9,914 nt of DNA, taken from the NCBI GenBank assembly GCA_031270205.1, contig JAISYA010000197.1, positions 1-9,914 of the forward strand, in the 5' to 3' direction. Shown here piece after piece: positions 1 to 5,768 of the stretch (within the stretch, counting starts at the first letter, position 1; every line of letters begins with the position of its first letter). The notes under the pieces are model-generated. The model saw only the letters and a program-made list of their open reading frames with translations, made no database searches and was not told where the DNA came from. The stretch comes from Treponema sp. Its GTDB lineage: Bacteria > Spirochaetota > Spirochaetia > Treponematales > Breznakiellaceae. A program made the position numbers and the translations under genes.

Positions 1-2
1 AA

Positions 3-98
3 CCGCACGGCGCAGCCGTGTGGATGACTAATGCGGCACAGCGTAGGCCCAATGGCCGCCCCTACAGACGATAGACCGCGCGGCGGCTTTAGCCGCCG
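3..98. repeat. GC-rich hairpin cluster in the left spacer
   Basis: Three inverted repeats follow closely. Bases 3-11 pair with 15-23 around a 3-nt loop (9 bp, one G-U pair). GGCC at 46-49 pairs with GGCC at 54-57. Bases 81-87 (CGGCGGC) pair with 92-98 around a TTTA loop. None is followed by a T-run, so they are not classical intrinsic terminators. One frame (bases 3-74) is open to a stop at 72-74 and could be the end of an upstream gene, but nothing in it is recognisable. A dispersed structured intergenic repeat is the simplest reading. Confidence 0.5.
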
Positions 99-110
99 TA
101 GTGGCCGCTG

Positions 111-202
111 AACTAAGCCTGTTCCGTATGCGGAACTCAGCCTGTTCCATATACGGAACTCAGCCGCTTCCGCACAGAGAACCTGGCCGGTTCCAAAACC
201 GT
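111..202. repeat. 23-bp tandem repeat, about four degenerate copies
   Basis: Units begin at 111, 134, 157 and 180, each 23 bp long. Units 1 and 2 differ at only three positions (111-133 against 134-156). Unit 3 keeps the first half and unit 4 is more diverged. Each of the first two units starts AACT(A/C)AGCCTGTTCC and ends in CGG, so the junctions read GTTCC-6 nt-GGAAC and are themselves inverted repeats. No unique spacers separate the units. Confidence 0.75.
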
Positions 203-239
203 TCGCGTTTAGCCACAGTTACTTGGTTTTGGAACAGGC
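186..239. repeat. 15-bp inverted repeat before the helicase
   Basis: Bases 186-200 pair with 225-239 with one mismatch, around a 24-nt loop. The left arm is the end of the fourth 23-bp unit. The right arm contains the GTTTTGGAACAGGC sequence that returns inverted after the activase gene at 9616-9631. It could form a hairpin in RNA or cruciform DNA upstream of the helicase; no T-run follows. Confidence 0.6.
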
Positions 240-273
240 TCGTACAACTATTCCCTATTTTTTTCGATACCGT

Positions 274-279
274 TACAAT
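274..279 (+). promoter_or_regulatory. Candidate -10 box for the helicase (leaderless start)
   Basis: TACAAT matches the sigma-70 -10 consensus at five of six positions and ends 6 nt before the ATG at 286. Transcription would therefore begin at or next to the start codon. This fits the absence of any Shine-Dalgarno sequence there. No convincing -35 box is seen at the expected distance, so support is modest. Confidence 0.3.
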
Positions 280-285
280 ACCGGT

Positions 286-2604
286 ATGGGCGGCCGCGAA
301 AACCTTGAAAGAATCCTTGAAAGCCCCGAATTTGCCCCGAATATTGTGGTAAATCGCCTCCTGCCGGCGGAAGAAGGTGTTTTTGCCCCTTTTCCGGCGG
401 ATTTGGACGGACGGATCGCCGCCGCCCTGCGCCGCCGGGGCATTGAACAGCTCTACATCCACCAGGCCGGGGTCCGGGAGCGGGTGCGGGAAGGCAAAAA
501 CGTCGTGGTAGTGACGCCTACCGCTTCGGGAAAGACGCTTTGTTACAACCTGCCCTGCCTGGAGGCCCTGTTACAGGACGAAAACGCCCGCTGCCTGTAC
601 CTGTTTCCCACCAAGGCCCTGTCCCAGGACCAGCAGGCGGAACTGAACGGGATTTCAGGCGAAGGGTTGAACCTGAAAATCGCCACTTATGACGGGGACA
701 CGCCGGAAAGCCTGCGCGTTTCGGCGCGGGACACGGGGCGGATTATTATTTCCAACCCGGACATGCTGCACGCGGGGATTCTCCCAAACCATCCCAAATG
801 GATCAAGTTTTTTTCCCGCCTCAAGTTCATCGTGATTGACGAAGCCCACGCCTACCGGGGCGTGCTGGGAAGCCATGTGGCCAACGTGATCCGCCGCCTG
901 CGCCGCGTGGCCGCTTTTTACGGCGCCTCTCCGCAGTTCATCCTTTGTTCCGCCACCATCGCCAACCCCAAAGAGCTGGCCGGGGCGCTTATCGGCCTTC
1001 CTGTGGAACTGGAGGACAAAAACGGAGCGCCCCGCGGCGAAAAAAGGATTGTTCTCTATAACCCGCCGCTCGTGGACACGGTGCAGGGCATACGCCGCTC
1101 GGCGGTTACCGAAAGCCGCCGCTGGATGCTGGCGCTGCTCAAGGCGGGGATTAAGACGATCCTCTTTGCCCATTCCCGCGTCAAAACCGAAGTGGCCGCT
1201 TCCTACGTGAACGAGGACCTTGCCAACATTTTTACCGACAATTCGCGTATCAGGGTGGAAGCCTACCGGGGCGGCCTGCTCCCCAACGAGCGCCGGGAGA
1301 TTGAGCGGGGCCTGCGGGAGGGCGATATTCAGGGGGTGGTTTCGACCAACGCGCTGGAACTGGGGATCGACATCGGCGGCCTTGACGCGTCGGTGGTGGC
1401 GGGTTTCCCCGGCTCTTTCAACAGTTTCTGGCAGCAGTCGGGCCGCGCGGGCAGGCGGGGCGGCTCGTCGGTCTCGGTGTTTGTGGCCACCGCCTCACCC
1501 ATCGACCAGTTCATCATGAACGACCCGGACTGGTTCTTTCGCAAAAGCGCCGAAGAAGGCCGCCTCGATCCGGACAATCCCTACATTCTTGCCGACCACG
1601 TAAAATGCGCCTGTTTCGAGCTGCCGTTCAATGACGAAGCTATCGCAAGCGGGAAGGAGCCTTTCGGCGGCGCGGCGGGAGAGGCGCTGGCCTTTCTTGA
1701 GGAAGCGGGTGTTGTCAGACACACGCAAGGCCCGCGGGGCGCGGCAGCGGGGCGCTGGCATTGGGCGGACCGTTCCTTCCCCGCCGAAGGGATCAGCCTC
1801 CGCTCGGCCACTGCCGATAACGTGGTGATTATCGACGTAACCGCGGGCAGGAACGCCGTTATCGGCGAGATGGACGGGCCCAGCGCCAAGGAACTGATCT
1901 TTCCCAACGCGGTGTACATCCACCGGGGCAGGCAGTACATGGTGGAAGCGCTGGACATCGAAAACCGCAAATGCCTTGTCCGCGAGGCCGATGTGAACTA
2001 CTTCACCGACGGGCTGGTAAAAACCGACATCAAGGTTTTGTCTGAAGACGAGGTATTTACATACATGGTAGAGGAGCCTGCCGCCGGGGGCGTTCTGGGC
2101 GATGTGCTGGTCCGTTCACAGGTTGCCAAATTCAAGAAGATACGTTTCCACACCCACGAGAACATCGGCTACGGCGACATCGTGCTGCCGGAGGAAGAAA
2201 CGCAGACCAGGGCGCTGGTCCTGCTCTTCGGTCCGGGCCACGCCGGGGGAAAGGCCCTCTCGGCGCTGGACGAGCGGGCGGCCGGCGCGGCGCTTGCGGG
2301 CGCGGGAACCCTCATCCGCAACATCGCCCCGGTGTTTCTCCTCTGCGATCCAAGGGACCTGGGTATTGCCGAGCGCGTCCGCGACCCTCATTTCGGCATA
2401 CCGGCGCTGTACATCTACGACAAATACCCCGGCGGCACCGGCCTTGCCGAAAGCCTCGCCCCGCGCGCCCTCCCGCTCTTTGCCGCGATCCGTGACGCGA
2501 TAAGGCGCTGTCCCTGCAAATCCGGCTGCCCGTCCTGCGTAGGCCCCGGCGGAAACAAACGCGCGTCCGCGGCCTTTTTGGATGCGCTGAGCCGGGGCGT
2601 TTAA
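286..2604 (+). CDS. mrfA: DEAD/DEAH-box DNA helicase with C-terminal zinc-binding domain (MrfA/YprA/Hrq1 family)
   Basis: A superfamily 2 helicase, about 772 residues, expected to be a cytoplasmic ATP-dependent DNA translocase. In B. subtilis the family member MrfA repairs mitomycin-type damage; the same role here is inferred. Numbering from 286: glutamine before motif I near residue 60 (YIHQ), Walker A TPTASGKT at 77-84, DEAH at 185-188, SAT at 222-224, motif V with ALELGIDIGGLD near 356-367, and motif VI QQSGRAGRRG at 383-392. Four cysteines near the C-terminus (C-x-C-x3-C-x2-C, about 742-751) match the zinc-binding MrfA/DUF1998 region. The frame is open back to a TTG at 223, but those 21 extra residues are encoded by an intergenic repeat arm, so the ATG at 286 is preferred although no Shine-Dalgarno site precedes it. 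Composition is more GC-rich than the operon to the right. It ends in a 4-bp overlap with the convergent repressor gene and shows no functional link to the GRE genes. Confidence 0.92.
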   Translation: MGGRENLERILESPEFAPNIVVNRLLPAEEGVFAPFPADLDGRIAAALRRRGIEQLYIHQAGVRERVREGKNVVVVTPTASGKTLCYNLPCLEALLQDENARCLYLFPTKALSQDQQAELNGISGEGLNLKIATYDGDTPESLRVSARDTGRIIISNPDMLHAGILPNHPKWIKFFSRLKFIVIDEAHAYRGVLGSHVANVIRRLRRVAAFYGASPQFILCSATIANPKELAGALIGLPVELEDKNGAPRGEKRIVLYNPPLVDTVQGIRRSAVTESRRWMLALLKAGIKTILFAHSRVKTEVAASYVNEDLANIFTDNSRIRVEAYRGGLLPNERREIERGLREGDIQGVVSTNALELGIDIGGLDASVVAGFPGSFNSFWQQSGRAGRRGGSSVSVFVATASPIDQFIMNDPDWFFRKSAEEGRLDPDNPYILADHVKCACFELPFNDEAIASGKEPFGGAAGEALAFLEEAGVVRHTQGPRGAAAGRWHWADRSFPAEGISLRSATADNVVIIDVTAGRNAVIGEMDGPSAKELIFPNAVYIHRGRQYMVEALDIENRKCLVREADVNYFTDGLVKTDIKVLSEDEVFTYMVEEPAAGGVLGDVLVRSQVAKFKKIRFHTHENIGYGDIVLPEEETQTRALVLLFGPGHAGGKALSALDERAAGAALAGAGTLIRNIAPVFLLCDPRDLGIAERVRDPHFGIPALYIYDKYPGGTGLAESLAPRALPLFAAIRDAIRRCPCKSGCPSCVGPGGNKRASAAFLDALSRGV

Positions 2605-3605
2605 GTGGTGTTCCGTATCACCAATTGCGGTTCCAGAACGATATATTTTTCATAGGGCCGGCTGTTAATCTGCAAAAACAACTGCTCCACCGCATTGGCC
2701 GCGATAGCCTCAACCGGCTGACTAACCGTACTGAGGGAGGGTGTCATCAGCGAGGCCAGCGGTATATTGTCATATCCTACAATGGCAATGTCATCGGGGA
2801 TTTTGATTCCCGCGTTGGCGCAGGCGCGCATAAAACCGATGGCGATAATGTCGGTTGACGCAAAGACCGCGTCGGGCTTTTTGGTCAGTATGTCCTTGCT
2901 GTATTTTAAGCCCTTGCTGAAATTGTAAATCATGTCGTTGTCCAGGATCATAAGATTCTCATCCGGCCGGATATTTGATTCCGTCAGAGCCATCCGGTAT
3001 CCCTCATAGCGCATTCTCAGGGGGAACAGCGACACTTTCTCTCCCAGATAGGCTATGCGCCTGCGTCCCCGGTCTATCAGGTGTTTTGCGGCAAGATAGC
3101 CGCCCCGCTCATTTTCCGTGGAAATCATGCAGCCCGCGTGGTCTTCCGGTTCGTCATCCAGAAAAACAACCGGAATACCGTAACTTTCCAGGTGTTTCAG
3201 CGGCTTCCGGTTCAAAAATTCACACAGTATTAAAACGCCGTCTACATTGTAACGCAGCAATTTATCAATCAAAACCCGTTCACTTTCCCGGTCATAATCG
3301 GTATTGCTCAAAAAAGCGATGTATCCCTTTTTTACCAGGAGGCTTTCGATCTCCTTGGCTATACAGGCGTAATAACTGTTCGTGATATCCGGCGTTACAA
3401 TGCCGATGGTTTTGGAGGTATTTGTCTTAAGTCCCCTGGCCAACTCGTTGGGGCGGTAATTAAGCTTTTTAATCGCTTCCAGCACCTTGTCGGATACCGC
3501 GGTGGAAATGCTCGCCGTGCCGTTTATCACATGGGAAACCGTGGGCTGGGTTACTCCGGCCAGTCGCGCGACATCCTTCATCGTATATACCTGTTTGTTG
3601 GCCAT
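2601..3605 (-). CDS. LacI-family transcriptional repressor
   Basis: A full-length 334-residue LacI/GalR regulator. The helix-turn-helix lies at about residues 8-27 (MKDVARLAGVTQPTVSHVIN), followed by the hinge helix near 49-60 (NYRPNELARGLK). The remainder is a periplasmic-binding-protein-like effector domain, with family landmarks such as IGIVTPDI (67-74), ASTDIIAIG (249-257) and IVGYDN (275-280). These proteins bind palindromic operators as dimers and usually respond to a sugar or another small metabolite; the effector here is unknown. The gene is divergent from the GRE operon and shares its upstream spacer, so it is the obvious candidate regulator of that operon and of itself. A CG-centred 14-bp palindrome lies 100 bp upstream of its start. 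The ribosome site before the ATG is weak. The stop is shared with the convergent helicase stop in TTAA. Confidence 0.95.
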   Translation of the reverse strand: MANKQVYTMKDVARLAGVTQPTVSHVINGTASISTAVSDKVLEAIKKLNYRPNELARGLKTNTSKTIGIVTPDITNSYYACIAKEIESLLVKKGYIAFLSNTDYDRESERVLIDKLLRYNVDGVLILCEFLNRKPLKHLESYGIPVVFLDDEPEDHAGCMISTENERGGYLAAKHLIDRGRRRIAYLGEKVSLFPLRMRYEGYRMALTESNIRPDENLMILDNDMIYNFSKGLKYSKDILTKKPDAVFASTDIIAIGFMRACANAGIKIPDDIAIVGYDNIPLASLMTPSLSTVSQPVEAIAANAVEQLFLQINSRPYEKYIVLEPQLVIRNTT

Positions 3606-3625
3606 GTCCGCTCTTGTTCAACCTG

Positions 3626-3631
3626 TTATAG
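3626..3631 (-). promoter_or_regulatory. Candidate -10 box of the repressor gene
   Basis: Read on the minus strand this is TATAAC, 20 nt before the repressor start codon, which would give a leader of about 14 nt. The hexamer 17 bp upstream (GACTTC) is a poor -35 match, so the call rests mainly on the -10 and its position. Confidence 0.3.
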
Positions 3632-3666
3632 TGAAAATTGTTTATTCGAAGTCTGGTTTAATACCC

Positions 3667-3680
3667 CGCGGCTTGCCGCG
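3667..3680. repeat. Small GC-rich hairpin in the regulatory spacer
   Basis: CGCGG at 3667-3671 pairs with CCGCG at 3676-3680 around a CTTG loop. It sits between the repressor promoter region and the 3705-3718 palindrome. The surrounding bases (3664-3702) carry several further CCGCG/GCGCGG words. No role can be assigned. Confidence 0.4.
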
Positions 3681-3704
3681 CTTGCCAGGCTTACCGCGCG
3701 GAGG

Positions 3705-3718
3705 TTCATACGTATGAA
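3705..3718. promoter_or_regulatory. Candidate LacI-type operator, perfect 14-bp palindrome
   Basis: TTCATACGTATGAA is identical to its own reverse complement and has CG at its centre, as is typical of operators bound by LacI/GalR hinge helices. It lies between the repressor gene and the divergent GRE operon. I found no second copy in the window. It does not overlap the best promoter candidates (3626-3631 on minus, 3822-3850 on plus), so simple steric repression is not obvious. Confidence 0.45.
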
Positions 3719-3752
3719 ACGAGTATGGCCGGGATTCGGGGAATTGTCAATT

Positions 3753-3801
3753 GGCAGGGAACAGGGAGCAATGAGCAGGGAGCAAAGAGCAGTGAATAAT
3801 G
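3753..3801. repeat. Heptanucleotide tandem repeat, seven units
   Basis: Seven consecutive 7-bp units run from 3753: GGCAGGG, AACAGGG, AGCAATG, AGCAGGG, AGCAAAG, AGCAGTG, AATAATG. The consensus is close to AGCA(G/A)(G/T)G and the tract is purine-rich. It resembles the short heptameric tandem repeats known from spacers of cyanobacteria and some other bacteria. It separates the candidate operator from the candidate promoter. Confidence 0.7.
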
Positions 3802-3821
3802 AAAAACGAGCAAATTTCCGC

Positions 3822-3850
3822 TTGACCGCCGGCTTAATCCGTGCTACGCT
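3822..3850 (+). promoter_or_regulatory. Candidate sigma-70 promoter for the GRE operon
   Basis: TTGACC at 3822-3827 and TACGCT at 3845-3850 are separated by exactly 17 bp. Predicted initiation falls near 3857, next to an ATG at 3858. A weaker alternative, TTGCGG (3913-3918) and TATATA (3935-3940) with a 16-bp spacer, would start nearer the first operon gene, leaving a leader of about 40 nt. Confidence 0.45.
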
Positions 3851-3857
3851 GTTACAC

Positions 3858-3962
3858 ATGAAAAGAGCGAAGATGAAGATTTTTTGCGCTTTTTGCTTGC
3901 TTTTTAGCGCCTTTGCGGGGATAATCTCTCTCTGTATATATTCACCGAATCTTTTTTTATGA
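3858..3962 (+). CDS. Possible small hydrophobic peptide or leader peptide, 34 residues
   Basis: A short frame starting MKRAKMKIFC with a basic N-terminus followed by a hydrophobic stretch (about residues 8-27), like a signal anchor or a single-span membrane peptide. It begins 8 bases after a good -10 box, so it would be translated from a leaderless transcript; no Shine-Dalgarno site precedes it. It ends 24 bp before the GXWXG gene. The frame is also open upstream as part of a longer ORF antisense to the repressor gene, which I regard as chance. It might be a real micropeptide, a leader peptide or noise; the sequence alone cannot decide. Confidence 0.22.
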   Translation: MKRAKMKIFCAFCLLFSAFAGIISLCIYSPNLFL

Positions 3963-3986
3963 CTAAGCAGTATAAAAGGCGGTAAC

Positions 3987-4547
3987 ATGGATTTTACCGG
4001 AGAGTTACGGTTATTACAGGCAAAAGCGCCCCTGACTCAGGAAACAGCTTTCCGGTTTTTCGACGATCTGGAGCCGGCCGCCCCGGACCTTTTGTACGGG
4101 CGCTGGCGGGGATATGAATTGCCGGCGGGCCACCCTATGGACGGGCTGCTGACCGCTATCCGCTGGTACGGTAAAATTATCTTCAACGAGGAGCAGGTTC
4201 ATCCCCTGTTGTTCCGGACCGGGCGGGGAGGCGTTTTTATCGCGAATCCCGGAATGCTTCCGCTGGAAAGTTTCGAGCGCTTTCCCCGGAAACCGGCGGC
4301 GCTGTTGTTTCCGTTGGTCTCTTTATTTATCAGAACAAAACAGCCAAAAGCGCGGCTTCGGACCATCAAATTCAGGAGTAAAATAACCGCAGCCATGCTG
4401 TACGATCAAAAGCCGGTTATTGATGTTTTTGCGCGGATCGATGATAACACTATTTTGGGTGTAACGGATCTGAAATGGGAGCATAATTTAGGATATTTTT
4501 TTATACTGGAACGTATGACCGGAGAAAAACAGGAGGATGATGTATGA
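3987..4547 (+). CDS. GXWXG domain / DUF4334 protein
   Basis: A 186-residue cytoplasmic protein with no signal peptide or clear membrane span. The name-giving GXWXG motif is visible as GRWRG at residues 38-42, inside a segment typical of the family (LLYGRWRGYELPAGHP, then IRWYGKIIF). The C-terminal part (about 128-176, with AMLYDQKPVIDVFARIDDN) matches the DUF4334 half that usually follows. The biochemical function of the family is not established; the fold is thought to be a small beta-barrel suited to binding a ligand. A modest Shine-Dalgarno-like AAGGCGG precedes the ATG. The last four bases (ATGA) overlap the next start codon, implying translational coupling. As first gene of the operon it is probably a binding or accessory factor for the GRE pathway (inference). 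Confidence 0.85.
   Translation: MDFTGELRLLQAKAPLTQETAFRFFDDLEPAAPDLLYGRWRGYELPAGHPMDGLLTAIRWYGKIIFNEEQVHPLLFRTGRGGVFIANPGMLPLESFERFPRKPAALLFPLVSLFIRTKQPKARLRTIKFRSKITAAMLYDQKPVIDVFARIDDNTILGVTDLKWEHNLGYFFILERMTGEKQEDDV
4531..4536 (+). promoter_or_regulatory. Ribosome binding site of the 400-residue protein
   Basis: AGGAGG, 7 nt before the ATG at 4544 and inside the end of the upstream coding region. It fixes the start at the ATGA overlap. Confidence 0.8.
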
Positions 4548-5746
4548 ATATCAATTATCATTATTTTACCGTAAAAACACTGGCGCGTTTTGCAGGTCTT
4601 CGGGAAGGCGACGCCCAATATGTCGCGCACTTTTCCCAGCAGGTAGATGATTTTATCATGAACGCCCCTTTTGTTGTTAAAGGCGCGGTTCCCGATTTTT
4701 TTGAACAGAACGGATTGGCGGAGAATATCGGCAATAACGCGTGGATTTTTTTGCCCTGCCCGACGGGATTCAATTTGTTGAACGAAATTTCCCATGATTA
4801 CCAGCGTCACGCCATGATGCCGTTTCATTTTATCACCCCGGAACCCCTGGGCGACATGGAGTCCCGTGGCGGCCTTGACCGTTCCAAATACCGGTGCCTT
4901 AATGCCGAAGATAAAAACGCGGCGCTTATCAACCGCCTTGCGGAATCGGCGGTAAACGAAGCAAAACCCGGTGATTTAAAAAGCCTTATGAATTTGGGTA
5001 TGATGTTTCATACTTTTGCCGATACCTATTCGCACGTTTTCTTTTCCGGGCTTCACGGATGGGAAAACCAGGCCGCCATACAAAGCGCCGAAAAAGCGTC
5101 AAAGGAGGCGCTGAGCGAATTTGAGAGGCTGATGTTTAAAACACTGCCCTCCATAGGACATGCCAACGCGGGACACACGCCGGATATCTGTGATTATTCT
5201 ATCACGCTGATTATGAAAAAGAATGAAAACGAGAGACTTGAACCCCTGGTAGTCCGGAATAACAGTGTTTTCTTTACATCCTGCTCAAAGAATATTCTCA
5301 AAATGCTGTCCCGGGCAAATCATGTTCCTGTTCCGGATGATTTCGAAGCGAAACTCCGGCAGGTGGCGTGGGCACAGACAGTCAATGACGAGAAGAATGT
5401 CGAGGAACTAACAAAAAGCTGGTCAAAGGCATTTCCGAATATAGAGTACCATTATAACAAAAGCGATTATTTTGACTTCGGGCTCAAGATAATACTGGGC
5501 GATAAGGCGCTGATGAATTCCTTCGAAATAACCGAAGAAATGCTTATGGATATTCATTCACCCGAAGGGGACAGGGGCAGGGCCGCGTCGATACTTTCGA
5601 CGGAAGAAGTAACCCGGGATTTCTTTGACTATAATGAGCTTGCCTATAAACGGGTATATGCGGTTACCGGTGAATACGCCTCGATAGGGCGCAAAGAACA
5701 GATAAAAGATCTTAAAATACTGATAAAGAAATATGAATCCGCCTAG
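4544..5746 (+). CDS. DUF6765-like protein, histidine-rich, possible phospholipase C/nuclease-like fold
   Basis: A 400-residue, apparently soluble protein without a signal peptide. The N-terminus (NYHYFTVKTLARFAGL) and the central LGMMFHTFADTYSHVFFSG (151-169) resemble the DUF6765 family as I remember it. The conserved-looking histidines and acids H6, H29, D35/D36, H156, D160, H164 and H171 are arranged as in helical metal-binding folds such as zinc-dependent phospholipase C and S1/P1 nuclease. Metal binding and any hydrolase activity are inference only. The start overlaps the GXWXG gene by 4 bp; the stop (5744-5746) is 22 bp before the preferred GRE start. Its fixed position between the GXWXG and GRE genes suggests a role in the same pathway, for example releasing or modifying the substrate. 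The family call is moderate; existence of the gene is very likely. Confidence 0.8.
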   Translation: MNINYHYFTVKTLARFAGLREGDAQYVAHFSQQVDDFIMNAPFVVKGAVPDFFEQNGLAENIGNNAWIFLPCPTGFNLLNEISHDYQRHAMMPFHFITPEPLGDMESRGGLDRSKYRCLNAEDKNAALINRLAESAVNEAKPGDLKSLMNLGMMFHTFADTYSHVFFSGLHGWENQAAIQSAEKASKEALSEFERLMFKTLPSIGHANAGHTPDICDYSITLIMKKNENERLEPLVVRNNSVFFTSCSKNILKMLSRANHVPVPDDFEAKLRQVAWAQTVNDEKNVEELTKSWSKAFPNIEYHYNKSDYFDFGLKIILGDKALMNSFEITEEMLMDIHSPEGDRGRAASILSTEEVTRDFFDYNELAYKRVYAVTGEYASIGRKEQIKDLKILIKKYESA

Positions 5747-5755
5747 TTTGGCGTC

Positions 5756-5763
5756 AAGGAGGG
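5756..5763 (+). promoter_or_regulatory. Ribosome binding site deciding the GRE start
   Basis: AAGGAGGG ends 5 nt before the ATG at 5769. The earlier in-frame ATG at 5733 lies inside the preceding gene and has no comparable site, so 5769 is the probable start. Confidence 0.85.
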
Positions 5764-5768
5764 AATCG

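Noticed and set aside
111..202. CRISPR array
   Set aside because: The 23-bp units abut directly with no unique spacers, they are too short and degenerate, and no cas gene is nearby.
223..285. Upstream TTG start adding 21 residues to the helicase
   Set aside because: The extra codons are made of the intergenic repeat arm (226-241), there is no ribosome site, and family-like sequence begins after the ATG at 286.
655..2391. Several long minus-strand frames and alternate plus frames inside the helicase
   Set aside because: High GC depletes stop codons in shadow frames. The helicase motifs are continuous in one frame and explain the whole interval.
3531..3962. 143-residue plus-strand frame across the repressor start and the spacer
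   Set aside because: Its first part is antisense to the repressor and its middle translates hairpin and heptamer repeats. Only the last 34 residues, with their own promoter, merit listing.
3626..3988. 120-residue minus-strand frame in the regulatory spacer
   Set aside because: It is a by-product of the heptamer repeat (repeated Leu-Cys-Ser-Leu words) and has no protein-like conservation that I can see.
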